Origin: UBA8290 sp964230965
GTDB taxonomy: Bacteria > Bacillota_I > Bacilli_A > Acholeplasmatales > Acholeplasmataceae
NCBI GenBank assembly: GCA_964230965.1
Contig: CAXRJA010000046.1
Location: 1 to 8,364 of the forward strand
DNA length: 8,364 nucleotides
Reading direction: 5' to 3'
The translations under genes and the position numbers were made by a program. Positions 1-5,269 of the stretch are shown here, in pieces. How positions within the stretch are numbered: position 1 is the first letter of the stretch; each line of letters begins with the position of its first letter. The notes under the pieces were generated by a model, which did no database searches, was not told where the DNA came from, and saw only the letters and a program-made list of their open reading frames with translations.

Positions 1-816
1 AATGAGTGGTTGCATCATCTCGATAATAAGATCTTCCTGGTCAATATCATAATTGAGTGTTGATTCTTGAGAGATGGATTTTGGTACTTGATAATCATCA
101 TCAATAATATTGGTTGAATTCCCGTAAATATGGGTTAAAAAGCTTTGATAGTGATCTTCTGACATATGATTTAAAATGATGTCATGGTTAGTTTTTTTCG
201 TAAAATCACCAATGGTGATGATGCCTTCTTCAATGAATTTAGGATATGTTTTTCTACCTAGACCATATAAATCTTTTAAAGGTAAAGGAAATAATTTATC
301 TACAATATCTCGTTTTCTTAATATTGTGATCCCGAGTGGTTTTTTCATATCAGATGCCATTTTAGCTAAAAAAAGTGTCGGTGCGATACCGATAGAATTG
401 GGTAAATGATACGTATCATTTAGTGTTTTTTGAATCGTTTTCGCAATACTTACAGGATCTTTATGATGTGTCATATCTAAATAAGCCTCATCAATAGAGG
501 CTTTCATCATCTTATGAGTAAATGTTTTAATGTAATCAAAAAAGATTTTAGAGTGTCTTTTATAAAGATCAAAACGTGTTGGAGCAACGAGTACATGCGG
601 ATATAAATCAAAAGCGTCTTTAACGTTCATCCCACTTCGAATACCATATTTTCGTGCTTCATAGGAAGCGGTTAATACAACGCCTCGTTTTGTGACCGCT
701 GATCCGCCAACGATAAAGGCTTTTCCTTTTAAATATGGGTCTTCAATGAGTTGGCAACTAGCATAAAATGCATTGAGATCAATATGGAAAATCACTTTCG
801 TTTGGTTTTTCATCAT
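1..816 (-). CDS. dinB: Y-family translesion DNA polymerase IV (DinB/YqjH-like), C-terminus cut by window edge
   Basis: This gene encodes a low-fidelity DNA polymerase that copies past damaged template bases. I translated 272 residues from the ATG at 816 with no stop before the left edge. The palm motif HIDLNAFYASCQ (about residues 11-22) supplies the first metal-binding Asp (D13) and a probable steric-gate Tyr (Y18). TASYEARKYGIRSGM (about 49-63) is the fingers signature. SIDEAYLDM (about 107-115) carries the catalytic D109-E110 pair. SIGIAPTLFLAKMASDMKKP (about 141-160) is strongly conserved in DinB/YqjH, and GLGRKTYPKF (about 185-194) is the helix-hairpin-helix thumb. The little-finger domain begins near PKSISQEST, and most of it and any clamp-binding tail lie outside the window. 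Start choice: tandem ATGs at 816 and 813 are preceded by AGTGA at 824-828, 7 nt from the first. An in-frame ATG at 834 has no ribosome site and sits at the predicted transcription start. Family assignment is firm; the exact start is not. Confidence 0.93.
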   Translation of the reverse strand, partial: MMKNQTKVIFHIDLNAFYASCQLIEDPYLKGKAFIVGGSAVTKRGVVLTASYEARKYGIRSGMNVKDAFDLYPHVLVAPTRFDLYKRHSKIFFDYIKTFTHKMMKASIDEAYLDMTHHKDPVSIAKTIQKTLNDTYHLPNSIGIAPTLFLAKMASDMKKPLGITILRKRDIVDKLFPLPLKDLYGLGRKTYPKFIEEGIITIGDFTKKTNHDIILNHMSEDHYQSFLTHIYGNSTNIIDDDYQVPKSISQESTLNYDIDQEDLIIEMMQPLI

Positions 817-822
817 TAAACT

Positions 823-850
823 TTCACTTTTCATTGGTTTATTGTATAAT
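823..850 (+). promoter_or_regulatory. Predicted sigma-A-type promoter of the 55-aa membrane protein gene
   Basis: A perfect -10 box TATAAT lies at 845-850, with a 4-of-6 -35 match, TTCACT, at 823-828 and a 16-nt spacer. Transcription would start near 857, leaving a leader of about 18 nt that holds the Shine-Dalgarno GAGGTGA at 863-869, 5 nt before the ATG at 875. The -10 is convincing and the -35 is weak. The -35 lies inside the possible extended start region of dinB. Confidence 0.6.
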
Positions 851-870
851 AAGATTTGATTTGAGGTGAA
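841..870 (-). promoter_or_regulatory. Predicted divergent promoter of dinB
   Basis: Reading the minus strand, a 5-of-6 -10 box TACAAT lies at 846-841, with TTCACC (4 of 6 to the -35 consensus) at 870-865 and an 18-nt spacer. The predicted start is near 834, which puts the ATGs at 816/813 about 20 nt downstream. The -10 shares two base pairs with the plus-strand TATAAT, so the two promoters should compete for polymerase. The centre is a near-palindrome, TTATT-GTAT-AATAA (839-852 by inspection). No LexA/Cheo-box type operator (CGAAC-N4-GTTCG) is visible. Confidence 0.45.
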
Positions 871-874
871 GGAT

Positions 875-1042
875 ATGGCTAAAAATACAAAATTAACAAA
901 TAATCAACCTGAAGAAAAAAAACAATATAAAATGCCTTTTGAAACATGGTGGGGTAAAATCCTTATTTGGACCTTATTCGTCGGCATGGTAGGTAGCGTT
1001 TTATTAAGTTTCATCGTAGCGCTTATTAGTGGACAAGCTTAA
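875..1042 (+). CDS. Small single-pass membrane protein, 55 aa, function unknown
   Basis: The only plus-strand gene I can support. It reads ATG at 875 to TAA at 1040-1042, 55 codons plus stop, preceded by GAGGTGA at 863-869 with 5-nt spacing and by a good -10 box. The first 20 residues are hydrophilic and Lys/Asn/Gln/Glu-rich (NNQPEEKKQYK). A MPFETWWGK segment with paired Trp follows at the probable membrane interface. Residues about 28-52 (ILIWTLFVGMVGSVLLSF and onward) form one hydrophobic helix containing Gly-rich small-residue positions, and the protein ends SGQA. By the positive-inside rule the N-terminus should be cytoplasmic. There is no Cys, no signal cleavage site and no lipobox. I do not recognise the family. 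It lacks the WP motif of SecE and does not look like a toxin with a known antitoxin. Ribosome site, promoter and terminator together make it very likely a real gene. Confidence 0.8.
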   Translation: MAKNTKLTNNQPEEKKQYKMPFETWWGKILIWTLFVGMVGSVLLSFIVALISGQA

Positions 1043-1058
1043 TGCTTGTCTTTTTTTT
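1032..1058 (+). terminator. Intrinsic terminator of the 55-aa gene, embedded in two coding ends
   Basis: A perfect 7-bp stem, GACAAGC (1032-1038) pairing with GCTTGTC (1044-1050) around a TTAAT loop, is followed directly by eight T residues (1051-1058). The stem begins inside the last codons of the small gene, and its right arm and T-tract are the last codons of recN (KKDKH on the minus strand). Read on the minus strand there is no T-tract after the stem, so it should stop plus-strand transcripts only. Confidence 0.88.
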
Positions 1059-2661
1059 GATTTAAAAGCATTTTTGCTTGTTCGATGGCAAAAGTACTCA
1101 TGGTTTCATCAGATAACATGGCAGCAATCTCTTTAATACGTGCGTCCTCATCAAGCATTTCTACAAATGTTTGAATGCGCTGATCAATCGTTTCTTTATA
1201 CACTTTTAAATGGGTATTTGCTTTTGCTGCGACTTGTGGTACATGTGTAATGACAATGACTTGTAAGTTGTTACTTAATAATGCCATTTGATTCGCCACT
1301 TTTGAAGCTGTTTTTCCACTAATACCTGTATCAATTTCATCTAAAACTAACATGGAGACACCTTGATATAGTGCTTGAAGTGATTTTAAAGCAAACATAA
1401 ATCGTGAGCGTTCTCCGCCTGAAGCTACTTTATGAAGAGGCTTTAAAGGCTCTCCTTCATTGAGTGATATATTAAATATGACATCATCCATACCAGATTC
1501 TAACATTGTGTCTGTTTTTATGACATCAATTTGAAAGGATACATGCGATAAGTCAAGAGCAAGCAACCTTTCAATGAGCGCTTTTTCTATCATGGATGCA
1601 ACTTCGTTTCGTTTTTGGGTCAGTTTATGTGCATCGTTTAACACGATGTCTTTTTTCTTTTGGATGTTCTGATCTAATGTCTGTATGAGTCCTTCGTAAT
1701 CGTCAAACATTGCTTGATCCATTTTTAGTGTATCTAAGTAGTCGATGAGTTCAGGAATCGTTTTTTGATACTTTTGTTGAATCTTTATCAAATCAAATTC
1801 TCTTTGTTGAAGCATTTCAAATCTTTCTGAATCAAAATCAAGTGCTGTCACATCATTTAGAATTGTTGATTTGATGTCATCTATTTCATAATAAACATTA
1901 TCCATCGTTTCTTGCATCTTTTCATATGCGTGAATATATGTTGATAACGACTGAATTTCTTGTTTTATTTGATACAGTTGATGGATCACTTCACTTGTTT
2001 CAAATAGCGCTTCTAAGTTATGATAGTGCGATGCAATCGCATCGTAATGTTTTAATCGTTGAAGTTCTTCTTGTGTGTCTTCTAAAATGTGCGACGTTAA
2101 TTGTAATGCTTCAAGTTCTTGAATTTGAAACTTAATAAGATCATCTTGTTTTTGTTGTGTTTCATGTTGTTCGATGATGTGCTGTTTTTTCTTTAATGCA
2201 TCTTCATATGAAGATTTTGATAACAAATAATCAATACGAATAGTTTCTAAAGCTTTTTGATCAAACGTATCAAGTAAGTGAATATAAGATTTAGGGTCAA
2301 TCAGTTCGTATAAATCATCTTGATTATGAATGTGCCCGATCGCACTTGCGACTTCTCTTATTTTAGCAAGTGTCACAGTTTCACCATTAAGTTTCATTTG
2401 ATGTTTTGATTGACTTGATAAACGTCTTTCAATCGTGATCGTCTCGCCTTTCAATTCAAACACGCCTAAAACAACCGCTTCATCAAAGCCGTGTCGAATC
2501 ATGTCTTGATCACTTCTTTTTCCAAATAATAATTGAAGTGATTCTAAGACCATCGATTTACCAGCACCTGTTTCACCAGTAATTGCTGTTAATCCTGAAT
2601 GAAAATTTAACGTCATATCATCTATAAGTGCGATATGTTTTACTGAAAGTGATTTAAGCAT
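1039..2661 (-). CDS. recN: DNA repair protein RecN (SMC-like ATPase)
   Basis: RecN is a cytoplasmic SMC-like ATPase that gathers broken DNA ends and promotes RecA-dependent double-strand break repair. The 540-residue product is near the family norm, slightly short. The N-terminus MLKSLSVKHIALIDDMTLNF is typical, and Walker A is GETGAGKS at 29-36. The middle (about 150-350) is a long charged, Gln/Glu/Lys-rich coiled-coil region. The ABC signature SGGER is at 414-418, Walker B MLVLDEID at 437-444 with D441 and catalytic E442, the D-loop TGISG follows, and the switch His is H473 in VITHVPQVAA. The start overlaps tlyA by 8 nt and has an AAAGGGG-type ribosome site 3 nt upstream. This is the last gene of the nusB cluster. 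Its TAA overlaps the TAA of the convergent 55-aa gene in the palindrome TTAA. I see no terminator behind it on its own strand. Confidence 0.97.
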   Translation of the reverse strand: MLKSLSVKHIALIDDMTLNFHSGLTAITGETGAGKSMVLESLQLLFGKRSDQDMIRHGFDEAVVLGVFELKGETITIERRLSSQSKHQMKLNGETVTLAKIREVASAIGHIHNQDDLYELIDPKSYIHLLDTFDQKALETIRIDYLLSKSSYEDALKKKQHIIEQHETQQKQDDLIKFQIQELEALQLTSHILEDTQEELQRLKHYDAIASHYHNLEALFETSEVIHQLYQIKQEIQSLSTYIHAYEKMQETMDNVYYEIDDIKSTILNDVTALDFDSERFEMLQQREFDLIKIQQKYQKTIPELIDYLDTLKMDQAMFDDYEGLIQTLDQNIQKKKDIVLNDAHKLTQKRNEVASMIEKALIERLLALDLSHVSFQIDVIKTDTMLESGMDDVIFNISLNEGEPLKPLHKVASGGERSRFMFALKSLQALYQGVSMLVLDEIDTGISGKTASKVANQMALLSNNLQVIVITHVPQVAAKANTHLKVYKETIDQRIQTFVEMLDEDARIKEIAAMLSDETMSTFAIEQAKMLLNQKKDKH

Positions 2662-3358
2662 GAACCCCTTTTTTTCTAATGTATAACAATGTTTCTTGAT
2701 TTCCTTTTTTACCTAAAATGTTGGAATCTTTTTCATAAATAATGCCATAGCCAAGATGTAATATCTTTTTTTTCACTTGATTGAGAATATGCAAACGCGT
2801 CTTATTATCCTTGATGACATCTTTATAATGAGATTGTTGTTCAAATTGTGGTTTTACTAAAACAATGAGATCATTTGCATCATCATAAACATATTCTAAT
2901 ATTGGGATGACGGATGTAAAAGAAACATCAATGACCATCAAGTCATGTTTGGGAAGACTGACGTCCAATATGTTGGTTTTCTCATGCATGGTAACACGTG
3001 CATCTTTTTTTAAAGTCTCATGAAGTTGATTGCTACCAACATCATATGTAAATACATGTGTTGCACCGTTTAGCAATAATACATGTGTAAATCCACCTGT
3101 AGATGCACCAACATCGATACATATATTATCTTTGATTTGGATGTTAAAATCCATTAAAAATTGATTCAATTTGTCTCCACCACGAGAAACAAATTGAATT
3201 TCTTTTTCAATATTTATGAAATCATTTGATTTTACGTCATAGCTTGCTTTTTTTTGAATGTGACCATTCACTGAAACAAACCCTCGATGGATGAGGTCTT
3301 TTGCTTTTGCACGTGTTTCTGTAAAATGTTGATCTGCTAAATATTGATCCAATCGCAT
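2654..3358 (-). CDS. tlyA: TlyA-family rRNA 2'-O-methyltransferase with S4 domain
   Basis: The family transfers a methyl group from S-adenosylmethionine to ribose 2'-OH of cytidines in 16S and 23S rRNA. In mycobacteria these are C1409 and C1920, and loss gives capreomycin resistance; older annotations call it hemolysin A. The N-terminal S4 RNA-binding domain covers residues 1-55 (MRLDQYLADQHF to about FINIEKE). VSRGGDKL (58-64) supplies K63. The FtsJ-type SAM site is DVGASTGGF at 82-90. VIDVSF at 142-147 supplies D144, VLVKPQFE at 167-173 supplies K169, and NQETLLY supplies E222, giving the K-D-K-E catalytic set of the FtsJ fold. At 234 residues it is somewhat shorter than many homologues. 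It starts 1 nt after the xseB stop (TAA-C-ATG) without an obvious Shine-Dalgarno, so translation is probably coupled to xseB. Whether one or both rRNA subunits are targets cannot be told from sequence. Confidence 0.95.
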   Translation of the reverse strand: MRLDQYLADQHFTETRAKAKDLIHRGFVSVNGHIQKKASYDVKSNDFINIEKEIQFVSRGGDKLNQFLMDFNIQIKDNICIDVGASTGGFTHVLLLNGATHVFTYDVGSNQLHETLKKDARVTMHEKTNILDVSLPKHDLMVIDVSFTSVIPILEYVYDDANDLIVLVKPQFEQQSHYKDVIKDNKTRLHILNQVKKKILHLGYGIIYEKDSNILGKKGNQETLLYIRKKGVHA

Positions 3359-3359
3359 G

Positions 3360-3539
3360 TTATTCTTGTGTTTTTACAAGTACTTTTTCAGCATTTTCAA
3401 GCATGGTATAACATGCTTTTGCAAGTTCTAAACCTTTTTTATATTCTTTAACCGCATCATCAAGTGCGATTTCTTTTGTTTCTAATTTCTTAACAACTTT
3501 TTCTAATTGCTCTAGCATCGCTTCAAATGTTTGCTCCAT
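3360..3539 (-). CDS. xseB: Exodeoxyribonuclease VII small subunit
   Basis: This is the small subunit of exonuclease VII, which degrades single-stranded DNA in both directions together with XseA; several XseB copies bind the coiled-coil tail of the large subunit. The product is 59 residues, MEQTFEAMLEQLEKVVKKLE and onward. The pattern FEAMLEQLEKVVKKLETKEIALDDAVKEYKKGLEL is the family hallmark, a helical hairpin with a conserved acidic, leucine-rich first helix. A longer frame opens at 3584 but runs back into xseA. The ATG at 3539 has AAGGAG 7 nt upstream and is where XseB proteins normally begin, so I use it. The start lies 1 nt after the xseA stop, and the next gene, tlyA, begins 1 nt after this stop, so the genes are almost certainly cotranscribed and translated in series. 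Confidence 0.95.
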   Translation of the reverse strand: MEQTFEAMLEQLEKVVKKLETKEIALDDAVKEYKKGLELAKACYTMLENAEKVLVKTQE

Positions 3540-3540
3540 G

Positions 3541-4803
3541 TTATCGCTCCTTTTTATCTTTGATTTGTGTATGTAAAATACCATCTTTTAATGTTACTGT
3601 GATCGTATCATCAATGTTAACATCATGAACACTTGTAATGATCTTTTGATTTTTTTCAAGTAATCCGTACCCTTTATCCATTACTTTAAGTGGTGATAAT
3701 CCATCTAATTTTTGCATTTGTGTTTCAAAACGATATCGTATGTCTTTCATATAATTTGAGATCGATGGTTCAAGTCGTTGATGTGTTGAAACATACGATT
3801 GTTTCTTCATGTTTAATAAATAGGTGAGTGTTTGTATCATACGATCTTGATATTGTGTAATTTGCGTCTTAAATTGATGCAATTGTTCTTGAGGAGAGGT
3901 TAACGCTAATCGCTCTTCTAAATACGTAAGTTTGAGTTGTTTTTGTTGGAAAATATCTTTTACATATTTTTTTATTTTATGCGCGGATTCAATTAGATAA
4001 GCTTTCAGTTGTTCAGAAGATGGTGTTGCAAGTTCTGCAGCAGCCGTTGGAGTTGGCGCACGCATATCTGAAACAAAATCCGCAATCGTGGTATCTGTTT
4101 CATGTCCGACTGCTGAAATAATCGGAATATCTGAAGCATAGATCGCTTCTGCAACCATACGTTCATTAAATCCCCATAGGTCTTCAATCGATCCACCACC
4201 TCGTCCAACAATTAAAACATCGACAAGTTTTTCTTCATTGGCACGTCTAATTTGATTTGATACCGTTGTTGCACATTCTTTTCCTTGAACTTGTGCGGGA
4301 TACAAAAGAATCTCAACAAGTTGATAACGGCGATTAATCGTATTAGAAATATCTTGAATCACGGCACCAGTAGGTGATGTAATGACACCAATACGTTTTG
4401 GAAACTTTGGAATTGGTTTTTTATGTGATGCATCGAAAAAACCAATTGCTTCCAATTCTTTTTTAAGTGCTTCATATTTTTGATAAAGGATGCCGATACC
4501 ATCAAGTTCTAATTGCATGACTTGTATAGAGTAATTGCCACTTGGTTCATAGACACTGATTTTTCCTAATACAAGTACTTGATCGCCATCTTTAGGCATC
4601 ATTTTAAGTCTTCTTGCATCACCAGCAAACATGATTGCATTGATTTGGGCATGGTCATCTTTAATTGAAAAATATAAATGTCCTCTTGAATGCAACTTAA
4701 AATTGGAGACTTCACCTTTAAGTGCAATGGACGTTAAATGGCTGTCTGTCTCAAGTTTTGCTTTAATGTATTTTGTAAGTGCAGTGACACTTAAATAATT
4801 CAT
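3541..4803 (-). CDS. xseA: Exodeoxyribonuclease VII large subunit
   Basis: XseA is the catalytic subunit of exonuclease VII, a metal-independent single-strand DNA exonuclease that helps process mismatch and damage intermediates. The product is 420 residues, close to the usual length. The N-terminal OB-fold is at about 1-100 (ALKGEVSNFKLHSRGHLYFS, 27-46). The catalytic region follows: RIGVITSPTGAVIQDI (137-152), the Gly-rich GRGGGSIEDLWGFNE (200-214), SAVGHETDTTIAD (230-242, with H234 and D237) and DMRAPTPTAAAELATP (246-261). Residues from about 265 to 375 are a Gln/Lys-rich helical coiled coil that binds XseB. The C-terminus contains the usual SPLKVMDKGYGLL segment. The ATG overlaps the nusB stop in an ATGA (4800-4803), with AAAGGAG 5 nt upstream (4809-4815). 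The gene looks intact, with no missing motifs. Confidence 0.97.
   Translation of the reverse strand: MNYLSVTALTKYIKAKLETDSHLTSIALKGEVSNFKLHSRGHLYFSIKDDHAQINAIMFAGDARRLKMMPKDGDQVLVLGKISVYEPSGNYSIQVMQLELDGIGILYQKYEALKKELEAIGFFDASHKKPIPKFPKRIGVITSPTGAVIQDISNTINRRYQLVEILLYPAQVQGKECATTVSNQIRRANEEKLVDVLIVGRGGGSIEDLWGFNERMVAEAIYASDIPIISAVGHETDTTIADFVSDMRAPTPTAAAELATPSSEQLKAYLIESAHKIKKYVKDIFQQKQLKLTYLEERLALTSPQEQLHQFKTQITQYQDRMIQTLTYLLNMKKQSYVSTHQRLEPSISNYMKDIRYRFETQMQKLDGLSPLKVMDKGYGLLEKNQKIITSVHDVNIDDTITVTLKDGILHTQIKDKKER
3547..3552 (-). promoter_or_regulatory. Ribosome binding site fixing the xseB start
   Basis: AAGGAG on the minus strand, 7 nt before the ATG at 3539 and inside the last xseA codons. 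It is the reason to prefer the 59-residue XseB over the longer frame opening at 3584. Confidence 0.85.
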
Positions 4804-5186
4804 TGATACTCCTTTATATATTTAGAAATGGTGTCTAATAGTTTATTATTAAATTTCACTTGTTTTTCATCATCTAACATGGAAAATTCTCTAGTTAAAT
4901 TTAGAGCTTCATTAATTGAGATACTTGGATCTAATTTTAAGATGTTCATCTCATATGTAGATAAGCGAATAATGGCGCGATCAACATAGGATAAACGATG
5001 AATTCTATAATTTGTTAAACATTGACTAATAATCTCATCAATATCATTTAAATGATTTGTAATTGTATTCAGTTCTTCTAAAAGTGATGCATCTGACATA
5101 TATTTTGCTTTAAATTCTAATTTCATATTCATGTCATATTGATAGAGCAAATGCATGAGTTGTGTACGTTTTTCATGTTGTGTCAT
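4800..5186 (-). CDS. nusB: Transcription antitermination factor NusB
   Basis: NusB binds boxA RNA together with ribosomal protein S10 (NusE) and keeps RNA polymerase from terminating early in rRNA operons. The 128-residue all-helical product is slightly short of the typical 130-150. The N-terminal EKRTQLMHLLYQYDMN (5-20) matches the basic first helix and LYQYD motif that contacts boxA. RLSYVDRAIIRLSTYEM (64-80), SISINEALNLTREFS (88-102) and KFNNKLLDTISKYI (111-124) are the conserved C-terminal blocks. The start has GAGG 6 nt upstream (5193-5196). Its TGA overlaps the xseA ATG. It is the first gene of the nusB-xseA-xseB-tlyA-recN cluster and lies behind the terminator of the pot operon, so it probably has its own promoter. 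Confidence 0.95.
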   Translation of the reverse strand: MTQHEKRTQLMHLLYQYDMNMKLEFKAKYMSDASLLEELNTITNHLNDIDEIISQCLTNYRIHRLSYVDRAIIRLSTYEMNILKLDPSISINEALNLTREFSMLDDEKQVKFNNKLLDTISKYIKEYQ

Positions 5187-5203
5187 AAATTACCTCACTT
5201 CCT

Positions 5204-5212
5204 ATTTTATCA
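5204..5212 (-). promoter_or_regulatory. Possible extended -10 promoter for nusB
   Basis: On the minus strand TGATAAAAT reads as TGn plus a 5-of-6 -10 box (TAAAAT at 5209-5204). At 17-nt spacing the -35 position falls in the T-tract of the preceding terminator (TTTTTT), so no real -35 box exists and an extended -10 would have to suffice. The predicted start near 5197 leaves a leader of only about 11 nt, just long enough for the GAGG ribosome site. An alternative is residual read-through from the pot operon. Confidence 0.35.
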
Positions 5213-5225
5213 CAAAACAAAGACG

Positions 5226-5255
5226 AAAAAAAAAGAAGTCAATGACTTCTTTTTT
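5226..5255 (-). terminator. Intrinsic terminator of the potABCD operon
   Basis: GAAGTC (5235-5240) pairs with GACTTC (5244-5249) around a 3-nt AAT loop, flanked by an A-run on the left and a T-run on the right that extend the stem with A:T pairs. On the minus strand the hairpin is followed by nine T residues, 15 nt after the potD stop. The arrangement is nearly symmetric and could work in both directions, but only minus-strand genes flank it. Confidence 0.9.
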
Positions 5256-5269
5256 ACAATATCTAATGA

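Noticed and set aside
176..409. Plus-strand open frame antisense to dinB
   Set aside because: No ribosome site or family features; the minus strand here is unambiguously DinB.
817..834. dinB start at the ATG at 834
   Set aside because: No ribosome site precedes it and the predicted transcription start is at the same place; the tandem ATGs at 816/813 have AGTGA upstream and give a standard Pol IV N-terminus. Not fully excluded.
817..874. SOS operator upstream of dinB
   Set aside because: No CGAAC-N4-GTTCG-like site is visible; the AT-rich near-palindrome is explained by the two overlapping -10 boxes.
875..1042. The 55-aa protein as SecE or another named small membrane subunit
   Set aside because: Size and single helix resemble SecE, but the conserved WP-containing amphipathic segment is absent and the usual nusG neighbour is missing.
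3540..3584. Fifteen extra N-terminal residues on XseB from an ATG at 3584
   Set aside because: The extension lies inside xseA, is not XseB-like and has no ribosome site, whereas the ATG at 3539 has AAGGAG at 7 nt and matches where the family begins.
5187..5269. Riboswitch or leader RNA upstream of nusB
   Set aside because: The gap is only 83 nt and is accounted for by the pot terminator and a promoter; no room for a structured aptamer.
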